This document shows, one piece after another, positions 56,857 to 63,984 of a stretch of 64,000 nucleotides of DNA. The stretch is from Spirochaetales bacterium (lineage in GTDB: Bacteria > Spirochaetota > Spirochaetia > JABEVK01), in contig CANJXC010000008.1 of NCBI GenBank assembly GCA_947478845.1, forward strand, positions 82,267-146,266, read 5' to 3'. A program made the translations under genes and the position numbers. The notes under the pieces are model-generated. The model had not been told where the DNA came from, searched no databases, and worked only from the letters and a program-made list of their open reading frames with translations. Numbering within the stretch: the stretch's first letter is position 1; every line of letters begins with the position of its first letter.

Positions 56857-56951
56857 GCCCCCCAGTGTAATCCAAGAGACCGGGATTCTCGACAGAGAAC
56901 GCGATTTTTGTTAACATGGCGGGCATTGTAAACCTTCCGGGAGAACTCCTC

Positions 56952-58307
56952 ATGGCCGCGACCGAAAAAGCATCCGTAACCCTCGACAAACTGGTGAGCT
57001 TGGCCAAGCGCCGTGGCTTTGTGTTTCAGAGCAGCGAAATCTACGGGGGTCAGAGCGGAGCCTGGGACTACGGTCCGCTGGGCGTGGAACTCAAGAAGAA
57101 CATCCAAGGCGTCTGGTGGAAAGAAATGACGCAGATGCACGACAACATCGTGGGCCTCGACGCCGCCATTTTGATGCACCCCAAGGTATGGCACGCCTCC
57201 GGTCACGTGGAGAACTTCACCGACCCCCTGGTGGAATGCAAGAGTTGCCGTGGCCGTTTCCGCGCCGACCACATTGACGCAAAGGGGGCCTGCCCCACCT
57301 GCGGCAAAAAAGACACCCTCGGCGAGCCCCGCAAGTTCAACCTCATGTTTACCACCCACATAGGACCCGTGGAAGAAACGGCCAGCACGATTTATCTGCG
57401 CCCTGAAACGGCGCAGGGTATCTTTGTCAACTTCAAGAACGTGGTGGCCTCGAGCCGCGTCAAAGTGCCTTTTGGTATCGCGCAGGTGGGCAAAGCCTTC
57501 CGCAACGAGATTGTCACCAAGGCCTTCATCTTCCGCACCGCCGAGTTTGAGCAGATGGAAATGCAATTCTTCATCCACCCGAAGCAAGAGCCCAAGTGGT
57601 TCGAGTACTGGAAACAGAGCCGCATCGACTACTACAGCAAGCTCGGCATCGACCCCGCCCACCTGCGCTTCCACCAGCACGGCAAGGACGAGTTGGCTCA
57701 CTACGCCATCAACGCCTTCGACATCGAGTTCCTGTTCCCCATGGGTTGGCAGGAGCTAGAAGGCATCCATAGCCGAAGCGACTACGACTTGCGCCGCCAT
57801 CAGGAGTTTTCGGGCGATAAGCAGGAATACCTTGATCAAGAAACCCAAGAACGCTATCTGCCCTATGTGATTGAAACCAGCGCGGGCCTGACGCGCAGCG
57901 TGCTCATGGTGCTCACCGATGCCTACGAGGAAGAAACCCTAGGCGAAGGTGCCGAAAAAGGTGATATTCGCACGGTGATGCATTTTCACCCCAACTTAGC
58001 GCCCGTCAAAGTGGCCGTGATGCCAGTGGTCAAAAAAGACGGCCTGCTCGAGTTGGCCCAAAAACTGGAACTCTCGCTGCGCGAGGACTTTGCCACCATG
58101 CTCGAACCCACCGGCAACATCGGCAAAAACTACCGCCGCCAAGATGAGATTGGCACTCCCTACTGCCTCACCGTCGACCACCAGACCAAGGACGACAACA
58201 CCGTCACCATCCGCTACCGCGACAGCATGAAGCAGGAACGTGTGGCCATTTCGGAGTTGGTATCGTTTATTCGCAATAACATCAAAAACTACGTGCGCGG
58301 ACAGTAA
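56952..58307 (+). CDS. glyS: Glycyl-tRNA synthetase, single-chain (dimeric) type
   Basis: 451 residues from ATG 56952, which has a GGGAGAA site; an upstream in-frame ATG at 56916 is less likely. Class II core: YGPLGVELKKNI, the motif 2 region FRNEI, motif 3 SAGLTRSVLMVL. A zinc-like knuckle CKSC...CPTC is inserted near 96-120. Charges tRNA-Gly (gene at 6291-6362). Last housekeeping gene before the accessory region. Confidence 0.95.
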   Translation: MAATEKASVTLDKLVSLAKRRGFVFQSSEIYGGQSGAWDYGPLGVELKKNIQGVWWKEMTQMHDNIVGLDAAILMHPKVWHASGHVENFTDPLVECKSCRGRFRADHIDAKGACPTCGKKDTLGEPRKFNLMFTTHIGPVEETASTIYLRPETAQGIFVNFKNVVASSRVKVPFGIAQVGKAFRNEIVTKAFIFRTAEFEQMEMQFFIHPKQEPKWFEYWKQSRIDYYSKLGIDPAHLRFHQHGKDELAHYAINAFDIEFLFPMGWQELEGIHSRSDYDLRRHQEFSGDKQEYLDQETQERYLPYVIETSAGLTRSVLMVLTDAYEEETLGEGAEKGDIRTVMHFHPNLAPVKVAVMPVVKKDGLLELAQKLELSLREDFATMLEPTGNIGKNYRRQDEIGTPYCLTVDHQTKDDNTVTIRYRDSMKQERVAISELVSFIRNNIKNYVRGQ

Positions 58308-58724
58308 GGTCTGACGGGGAGGGGGACCCCCCACGCAATCTTGGAGCGGACGCTACGCCGACGCGCTGATTACGCGACACTACAGCCCGCGTACGCAACG
58401 GTCCTACCAAACGGCCAAGAAGGCCGGCATCACCTCGATCCCTCCATCCTTTCAATCGCGGCCCGGGTGGAGTCCGAAGTCCACTCGACGGCCTCTGACC
58501 ACTTTCTCGACATTGCCTGAGGCGTCGTTACCCGTTACCCTAACTCCATGTGGTCGGTAGCTTATACAGAACAGTCAAAACGAAGAGCAGTTTTCTTCGC
58601 CTTCCAGCAACTCGTGGCCAAGAAACGTTTTGGGAGCAGGACTGTTTCGCATCTGAATATCTACAGGAAGGGCCAAAAACCCGTCACTCAAGACGCCCAA
58701 CTTCAACCGAAAGGTCCAAGAGAC
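58308..58724. other. Gene-poor stretch between glyS and the first cassette boundary
   Basis: No called gene. A plus-strand frame ending near 58520 has partly protein-like sequence (ATVLPNGQ, ARVESEVHST) but no start, so it may be decayed coding DNA. The last base before a GTTAGGC core at 58725 fits the left edge of an inserted cassette. Confidence 0.4.
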
Positions 58725-58731
58725 GTTAGGC
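58725..58731 (+). other. GTTAGGC core, left boundary of the phosphotransferase cassette
   Basis: Matches the GTTRRRY integron core. No full attC precedes it: the GCCCAAC at 58695 is only 30 bases away and its inner arms do not pair well. It is best explained as target G joined to a cassette's TTAGGC. Confidence 0.5.
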
Positions 58732-58787
58732 GGACGCTTCGGGCAGAGGAATAGTGAATCGTAAATTTCATGCTGGAAGGAGACAAC

Positions 58788-59594
58788 GTGAAAAGATGTT
58801 CCGAACCAATCTGCAAGGAAGATATCTCGGTTGATCTTGTGCGAAAACTCGTTCATTCACAGTTTCCGAAGTTCGTTGGTCTTCCAATCATAAAGGTCAT
58901 TCCAGGAGGTTGGGATAATGTAACTTTCCGACTCGGCGACAATTTGTTGATCCGGCTTCCAAGCGCGACAAGATATTCGGCTCAGGTTGCGAAGGAGCAG
59001 AAATGGTTGCCAATACTAGCCAAGAGCATTTCCTTTGAGATTCCTCGTCCGACTGCAATGGGTAAATCCACAGAGGAATATCCGTGGAATTGGTCAATCT
59101 ATAATTGGATTGTCGGTGAAGTAGCCTCGAACGAAAGTGACCTTGATCAAATTAAGCTGGCAGACGACATGGTCAGGTTTCTCGCCCAGCTTCATTCTAT
59201 CGATCCGACTGAAGGCCCGGAACCTGGAGATCATAATTTCCATCGTGGAGGTTCGATAGAGTTCTACAAGAGCGAAAGTTTCTCATTGATCGATAGGCTT
59301 CAAGGGATCATTGATACAAAAGCAATTGGTGGAGTCATTCAGCAGGCTCTATCTACGACCTGGTCACGACCACCTGTCTGGGTCCACGGTGACCTTTCAG
59401 CAACCAATCTGCTCGTTACCGAAGGAAGGCTGAAAGCGGTTTTGGACTTCGGTAGTTCTGCAGTTGGTGATCCAGCGTGCGACTTTGCGATTGCTTGGAC
59501 ACTTTTTGGTTCCGAGGCGCGAGAACACATTAGGTCTGGACTAGGGATTGATGAAGCGACATGGAATAGAGCGAAAAGTTGGGTTCTTTCATAA
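58788..59594 (+). CDS. Aminoglycoside-phosphotransferase-family kinase, cassette gene
   Basis: 268 residues from the GTG at 58788 (AAGGAG 6 bases upstream; ATG 58770 is an alternative). Eukaryotic-like kinase fold of the APH/Mph group: GGWDNVTFRLGDNLLIRLP (glycine loop and strand Lys position taken by Arg), Brenner motif HGDLSATN (about 200) and metal motif VLDFGSSAVGDPACD. Family members phosphorylate aminoglycosides, macrolides or small metabolites; the substrate here is unknown. It ends about 25-30 residues earlier than usual, just before the attC-like repeat. Base composition is clearly more AT-rich than the neighbours, a sign of transfer. Confidence 0.82.
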   Translation: MKRCSEPICKEDISVDLVRKLVHSQFPKFVGLPIIKVIPGGWDNVTFRLGDNLLIRLPSATRYSAQVAKEQKWLPILAKSISFEIPRPTAMGKSTEEYPWNWSIYNWIVGEVASNESDLDQIKLADDMVRFLAQLHSIDPTEGPEPGDHNFHRGGSIEFYKSESFSLIDRLQGIIDTKAIGGVIQQALSTTWSRPPVWVHGDLSATNLLVTEGRLKAVLDFGSSAVGDPACDFAIAWTLFGSEAREHIRSGLGIDEATWNRAKSWVLS

Positions 59595-59621
59595 GTAATA
59601 CTAGAAAACAGCGAAAAAAAA

Positions 59622-59718
59622 GCCTGACAAAGTAATTAACCTGACTTATTTGGCGGTCACGGTTCTTGCTTGCGCAACACCCGCGCCAACCAAAACGCAG
59701 GTTAAAACAGCGTTAGCT
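59622..59718 (+). repeat. attC-like repeat A (97 bp)
   Basis: Begins GCCTGAC (R'' position) and ends GTTAGCT (R' position). Inner arms TTAACCTG and CAGGTTAA are perfect complements, and the centre (TTGGCG...CGCCAA) folds further, as in attC sites. About 87 percent identical by eye to repeat B at 63764. The non-consensus R' (C in the third purine place) may derive from the insertion target. Confidence 0.72.
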
Positions 59719-60349
59719 TGACCCAGAAGTGAGAGACGATTCTTTCCGACCGATTTCCTTGTTCCATCAACGTTTGGGCCGAGTTTGACGAGGAGGTGGG
59801 TAGGCTGTTGTCGTAGCCAGCACGCAAGTAGAAATCGTAGTCAGACGCAATCTTGTAGGTGAGAAAGATGGGAATCATGCCCTTGTCGAGAACTTTCTGG
59901 AGGGGCTCAACGAGAATCTTTTCGACGGTGCCGATGTGCTCAAAGTCGCGACCATCCTTGACGCCGACGCCACGGGCCCGGATAAAATTGCGGATCACGG
60001 CGTTCGCCTGAAAGGCCGTAAGCAGGGTCATCAGGCGGTTGGCCACGTCAAAGGCTGCCATGCGGATGAAGGGAATCGATTCGGCCGTCGCGATGCGCAC
60101 GCCGTCCACAAACTCAGGCAAGATGTCGTACTCGGTGAGAACGGCGTCGATCCAAGGGCGGGCTTTGGGAACCAAGATGATTTCTATGCCCGTGGCCCGC
60201 AGCATGGCGAGGTCTTTCATGAACTGGGTAAAATGCGCTTCCTGCAAAATCAGCTCATCTATCTTGAGCACAATGGTCTTTCCTTCGAAGCGGCTCTGGT
60301 AGTAAAAGACTTCGCGGATCAGATCGACTTGCTCGCGGTGGAGAATCCG
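59702..60349 (-). pseudogene. Chimeric, truncated argA-like (N-acetylglutamate synthase) gene
   Basis: The open frame lacks an ATG; the first usable start is GTG 60271, but homology continues upstream to about 60349 (EQVDLIREVFYYQSRFEGKT). Residues match the amino-acid-kinase domain of ArgA: KARPWIDAVL, NAVIRNFIRARGVGVKDG, FEHIGTVEKI. Homology stops at GMIPIF (about 59870) and the frame runs into about 50 unrelated codons (YKIASDYDFYLRAGYDN...HFWVKLTLF) with a barrel-protein-like end, stopping inside attC-like repeat A. The acetyltransferase domain is absent. A broken fusion of two gene fragments. Confidence 0.62.
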
Positions 60350-60367
60350 CCACGCGGATTCTCCACC
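60337..60367. repeat. Perfect 14-bp inverted repeat
   Basis: GGTGGAGAATCCGC and its exact complement separated by CAC. No T-run on either side, so not a standard terminator. It lies between the lipoprotein stop (60394) and the argA-like fragment. Confidence 0.85.
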
Positions 60368-60393
60368 ATTTAGCCGGGAAGCGTGTGCGACCC

Positions 60394-61632
60394 TTAGTTC
60401 TTGAACTTGAGGGTGTACTCGACTTCTCCAAAGTAGTAGTGCGTGACGGACACATCCGTTCGATCCGGCGTTTTGAAGGTCGCGTAGCCCTTGTCGCCCA
60501 GCGTGGATTTCGCGACAAAATCCGCCAGTTTGTAGTTGTCGGCGCTGAGCGAATAGTCAAACGAGAAGGCCCCGTTCACCGGCGAGTTCTTTCCCACGCG
60601 GCCTTTGGCGATGGTGAAGGCATTGTCATCGTCTCCGCTCAGGATGCCCGAGATGATCGAGCCGTCGGCAGCGAAGACCAGGGTCATCCAGCCCGGCACG
60701 GTGCCCTTGACTGAGGAAGATCCGGTCACCGGAGGCAGTTGGTCGGTGGAATCGTAGGCCACAAACAGGGTCTGATAGCCTTGGATGGAGCCTGGTGCGC
60801 CGAAGAAGACGGCCACCGATTGTCCAAACACCGAGTGCGAGAAGAAGTAGGCCTTGTTGCTCGGATCTCCCGGGTTAACGCCGCCATTGGAGCTGGAGGT
60901 GTTGAGCCCATCGTAGAAGCGCAGCATGCGGCTGAGGTCGACGAGGATGGTCAGGATGGGAGAATCGCCCGCCGCAAGGGTCAGGTTGGCCTCACTTGCC
61001 ACTAGAAAGTCCGGGCCCTGACCGCTCAGGCTCACGGCCGTCTCTTCGGCGGTGGTTCCGACAAAATCTGCGTAGGCCGAGGCTCCCCCGGTGTGTGCGA
61101 CGGCGTCATAGCTCAGACTGGACTTGGTCACCAAGGTCATCGTGGAGGAGGTGGTGGTCCCGATGCCGGTACCCAGCTTTGTCGTCAGGCTACCCTTGAT
61201 TTTGGCGGCTGTGGCAAAAGTCAGTTCGATCGAAGTGACCGTCCCCACGGGGTAGGAGAGGTCCATTCCCGTCGTGTCGATGGCGGTGGTGCCGTCGAGG
61301 CGCAGGACCTTGGTGCCCTGCCAGACGACCTTGCCCGACTGTCCATCGGCGAACGAGCCGTTGAGCGAGATTTTTGTAAGCGTGGCGTCCAGATAATCGG
61401 GCGCCCCCGAGACGATGTAGCCTTCGGTGGCTGTGCTGGTGTTCGTCAGGGCGGTGAGGGCCCGCTCAAACAAGGATCGGGCCGAGGTTCCCGAGGTCGT
61501 CGCCGACAGGACGGACAACTTGCCAGGCTTGCCAGGCGTGGCCTGCGGGGCAAACAGATCACACGACACGAAAAGCGATGAAGCGACCAGCAAGCCGAGC
61601 GCAACCAAGGAAAAGCGAACAAAACGGTTCAT
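60394..61632 (-). CDS. Lipoprotein of unknown function
   Basis: 412 residues. Signal peptide with lipobox LFVSC (Cys24). The mature protein is Ser/Thr/Gly-rich and beta-rich, ending in EYTLKFKN; no domain recognised. A TAGGAGG site precedes the ATG. GC content matches the core genome, so it is likely resident rather than cassette-borne. Probably exposed to the periplasm or surface. Confidence 0.8.
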   Translation of the reverse strand: MNRFVRFSLVALGLLVASSLFVSCDLFAPQATPGKPGKLSVLSATTSGTSARSLFERALTALTNTSTATEGYIVSGAPDYLDATLTKISLNGSFADGQSGKVVWQGTKVLRLDGTTAIDTTGMDLSYPVGTVTSIELTFATAAKIKGSLTTKLGTGIGTTTSSTMTLVTKSSLSYDAVAHTGGASAYADFVGTTAEETAVSLSGQGPDFLVASEANLTLAAGDSPILTILVDLSRMLRFYDGLNTSSSNGGVNPGDPSNKAYFFSHSVFGQSVAVFFGAPGSIQGYQTLFVAYDSTDQLPPVTGSSSVKGTVPGWMTLVFAADGSIISGILSGDDDNAFTIAKGRVGKNSPVNGAFSFDYSLSADNYKLADFVAKSTLGDKGYATFKTPDRTDVSVTHYYFGEVEYTLKFKN

Positions 61633-62014
61633 AAGAGCCTCCTAACTGATACGAACTATGATTCCGGAGCAAGCCGAGGGTTTCGGCCAACGGGGGCAAA
61701 AAACTACCACTGGCACCCGCTGATCCTGAATCGGTTCCTGCAACCTCGGCAACGCCGAGCTGGAACAATTTTGAGCCCAACCACCAGCGGCTGTCAATCT
61801 CGAGTCCGAATCGGTATCAAAAATCTGATTACCTTGAGGCATACCTCGAGTGCTGGCTGTGGGTCTGACGAGGCGAAAAGTCACGGGTAGAGCAGAAACG
61901 ACGGTTCAATCCTGGGAGATGGGCGGCCCACGGACCTCGTGTGAGGCCGATTGTTGCTGGGCCGCCCATTCGATGATAGCCTTGAGCACAAATCAAAAAG
62001 CTGGAGGAGCCAGA
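61633..62014. other. Intergenic stretch with a long inverted repeat
   Basis: No gene supported. Contains the 12-bp inverted repeat at 61919-61969. No GTTRRRY core is seen here, so the upstream boundary of the DUF1801 cassette is not visible. Confidence 0.5.
61919..61969. repeat. 12-bp perfect inverted repeat
   Basis: ATGGGCGGCCCA and TGGGCCGCCCAT separated by 27 bases. Very GC-rich stem without a T-run; could be a regulatory hairpin ahead of the DUF1801 gene or the scar of an element. Confidence 0.85.
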
Positions 62015-62461
62015 ATGTCTACACAGAACAAGACTTCCGAAACTCATGTTGATGTTTTTGATTTTCTGGAGCGCTTTGTGAACACGGAAGAGAAGAAGAG
62101 AGACAGCCTCAAGTTGATCGAAGTGCTTCGAAAACTGACTGGGCTAGAGCCCAAGATGTGGGGACCGACGATAATTGGTTTCGGAAGCTACCATTACAAG
62201 TATGAATCCGGCCACGAGGGCGATTCACCAATCTTGGGATTCTCTCCTAGAAAAGCAGAGACTTCGCTATACATTCACTCGCAGACTCCAAAGAGCAAAG
62301 ACCTGCTCAGTAAGTTGGGTAAGTTTAGACTTGGAAAAGTGTGCATTTATATCAAGCGACTTTCAGACATTGACCTCGAAGTGCTTCTTGAATTAGCGAT
62401 TGATACAATTCTCTACATTCAAGAAAATAACGTTTATAGTTGCAAAATCAAGTTGGCATGA
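62015..62461 (+). CDS. DUF1801 (YdhG-type) protein, cassette gene
   Basis: 148 residues from ATG 62015 with a strong GGAGGAG site; the frame also opens at 61850 but that part is not protein-like. Family sequence is clear: GLEPKMWGPTIIGFGSYHYKY, GFSPRKAETSLYI, LGKFRLGKVCIYIKRLSDID. Small alpha/beta proteins of unknown biochemical role, frequent in mobile gene pools. AT-rich compared with the core genome. The gene was followed by an attC-like repeat before the IS3 element inserted between them. Confidence 0.88.
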   Translation: MSTQNKTSETHVDVFDFLERFVNTEEKKRDSLKLIEVLRKLTGLEPKMWGPTIIGFGSYHYKYESGHEGDSPILGFSPRKAETSLYIHSQTPKSKDLLSKLGKFRLGKVCIYIKRLSDIDLEVLLELAIDTILYIQENNVYSCKIKLA

Positions 62462-62489
62462 GTACCGATACTTGTTCAGGCCGGAAGCC

Positions 62490-62494
62490 CTGTT
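62490..62494 (+). repeat. Target-site duplication, left copy (CTGTT)
   Basis: CTGTT immediately left of the IS3 element; the same five bases occur immediately right of it at 63711-63715. Confidence 0.75.
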
Positions 62495-62570
62495 TGATTT
62501 TTCCCCAAGAATCTGGGCACGGATAATGGCAGAATTCTCACAATGAGAGGACTTGGGGAAGGAGGGGCCG

Positions 62571-62855
62571 ATGCGCAAATCGACCTACACAGAAGAGCAG
62601 ATTGCCTTTGCTTTGAAGCAGGCTGAGACCGGGACGACGATCGCTGAAGTGTGCCGCAAGATGGGGGTAAGCGAGCAGACGTTTTACCGGTGGAAGAAGA
62701 AGTATGCCGGGATGGTTCCCAGCGACGTCAAGAGAATGCGGCAACTCGAGGAGGAGAACCGTCAGCTCAAGAAGCTGGTGGCTGACTTGAGTCTGGACAA
62801 GCACATGCTGCAGGAGGTAATAGCAAAAAACTCTGACGCCGGCCCGGCGGCGTGA
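62571..62855 (+). CDS. IS3-family transposase OrfA
   Basis: 94 residues from ATG 62571. Helix-turn-helix DNA-binding part (YTEEQIAFALKQAETG...SEQTFYRWKKKY) and a leucine-zipper-like second half. Binds the terminal repeats and is normally fused to OrfB by frameshifting. It ends 23 bases before the first OrfB start codon; an A6 run at 62825-62830 lies in the overlap. Confidence 0.9.
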   Translation: MRKSTYTEEQIAFALKQAETGTTIAEVCRKMGVSEQTFYRWKKKYAGMVPSDVKRMRQLEEENRQLKKLVADLSLDKHMLQEVIAKNSDAGPAA

Positions 62856-62877
62856 ACTGGCACAGCACCTGGTTTCG

Positions 62878-63669
62878 GTGTACAAGGTGGGAATCAGGGC
62901 GGCTTGCGAGGCGGTCGGACTTTGTCGGGCCACGTTCTACTACAGGAGCGTGAAGGACGACCAAACGGCACTTAGGATGAAGATCCGAGACTATGCAGCT
63001 GCCCGGGTACGGTACGGGTATTTGCGTATTCACGTACTCCTTCGCCGTGAAGGTATTCTGGTGAACAAGAAGCGGGTCTACCGGCTTTATTGCTTGGACA
63101 ACCTGAACTTGCGGCTAAAGTTCAAGCGCAAGGCCTTGGCCAGGCCGAGGTTGCAGGTGGTTTCTGAGAGTCGACCTAACATGGTCTGGGCCATGGATTT
63201 CGTGTCTGACCAATTGTTCGACGGCAAGCGTTTCCGGACACTCACTTTGGTGGACAAGTTCACGCGCGAGTGCCTGGCTACCCACGTTGGACAGTCGATC
63301 AAGGGGACCGACGTCGCTGCTGTGCTCGAGGCCCTGGCCACCATGCGGCGGAAGCCAGAGCGCATCCAGGTCGACAATGGACCGGAGTTTATTTCCAAGG
63401 AATTGGACCTTTGGGCGTATTCCAATGGAGTTCAGCTGCAGTTCTCGCGACCCGGCAAGCCGACGGACAACGCGCACATCGAATCGTTCAACGGAAGTTT
63501 CCGAGAAGAGTGCCTGCAGACCCACTGGTTTCTTTCTCTGGAAGATGCCAAGCTGAAGATCGAGAAGTGGCGAGACTACAACGGTTACCGCCCGCATAGC
63601 TCCTTGGGGTACCGGACGCCCTTGGACTTCGCGGAAAATTGGGCCGATCCGGTCTGCCTGTCAGGCTGA
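62878..63669 (+). CDS. IS3-family transposase OrfB (DDE integrase)
   Basis: 263 residues from GTG 62878; the frame is open further back (LTPARRRELAQHL) to about 62830. rve fold with the catalytic triad visible: Asp in WAMDFVSD, Asp in IQVDNGPEF and Glu in HIESFNGSF. It lies in the +1 phase relative to orfA, whereas IS3 elements normally use a -1 shift. Otherwise intact. Confidence 0.88.
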   Translation: MYKVGIRAACEAVGLCRATFYYRSVKDDQTALRMKIRDYAAARVRYGYLRIHVLLRREGILVNKKRVYRLYCLDNLNLRLKFKRKALARPRLQVVSESRPNMVWAMDFVSDQLFDGKRFRTLTLVDKFTRECLATHVGQSIKGTDVAAVLEALATMRRKPERIQVDNGPEFISKELDLWAYSNGVQLQFSRPGKPTDNAHIESFNGSFREECLQTHWFLSLEDAKLKIEKWRDYNGYRPHSSLGYRTPLDFAENWADPVCLSG

Positions 63670-63710
63670 AACCGTGACATTATCCGTGTCCGGAAAACGG
63701 GGAACCATCA

Positions 63711-63715
63711 CTGTT
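63711..63715 (+). repeat. Target-site duplication, right copy (CTGTT)
   Basis: Identical to 62490-62494 on the other side of the IS3 element. Confidence 0.75.
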
Positions 63716-63763
63716 GTCTCAGCACTCAAACAAAAAATGACCGGATTGCGGGTGGAATCGCTC

Positions 63764-63860
63764 GCCTAACAAAGTATTCAACTTGACTTATTTTGCCGTC
63801 ACGGTTCTTGCTTGCGCAACACCCGCGCCAACCTAAACGCAGGTTAACTGAGCGTTAGGT
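63764..63860 (+). repeat. attC-like repeat B (97 bp)
   Basis: Starts with consensus R'' GCCTAAC and ends with consensus R' GTTAGGT, whose CCTAAC/GTTAGG arms pair perfectly. Inner arms TTGACT/GGTTAA plus TCA/TGA also pair, with unpaired bases between them as in real attC sites. Shares length and most of its sequence with repeat A. Marks the end of the DUF1801 cassette and the start of the next one. Confidence 0.8.
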
Positions 63861-63946
63861 GGACCGAGTAGGTATCTCAATTAGTCGCAGTATGCGATAT
63901 CCGGGTGGCGTTAGGTCGAGTTTGGCGCGCAGTGGCTGATGAAATA

Positions 63947-63983
63947 TTGACGGACGTATGGTTCTGGTATATACTGTACGTAC
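63947..63983 (+). promoter_or_regulatory. Strong promoter with palindromic operator before the next cassette gene
   Basis: TTGACG (63947-63952), 17-base spacer, TATACT (63970-63975), directly followed by the palindrome GTACGTAC (63976-63983). The operator sits over the transcription start, typical of autoregulated toxin-antitoxin genes. Confidence 0.65.
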
Positions 63984-63984
63984 G

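Larger units (their letters stand above)
62495..63710 (+). mobile_element. IS3-family insertion sequence (IS407-like), 1216 bp
   Basis: Ends are matching imperfect inverted repeats: left TGATTTTTCCCC then CACGGATAATG, right end on the other strand TGATGGTTCCCC then CACGGATAATG. Flanked by the 5-bp direct repeat CTGTT. Carries orfA and orfB of an IS407-type transposase. Clean ends and duplication indicate a recent insertion into the cassette region. Confidence 0.9.

Noticed and set aside
58695..58731. GCCCAAC to GTTAGGC as a third, very short attC
   Set aside because: Only 37 bases, and the inner arms (TTCAACC/GGTCCAA) mismatch at two of seven places. A cassette edge at a non-attC site explains the GTTAGGC better.
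63910..63916. Second GTTAGGT core after repeat B
   Set aside because: No matching RYYYAAC arm or pairing inner arms nearby; probably chance or a decayed site.
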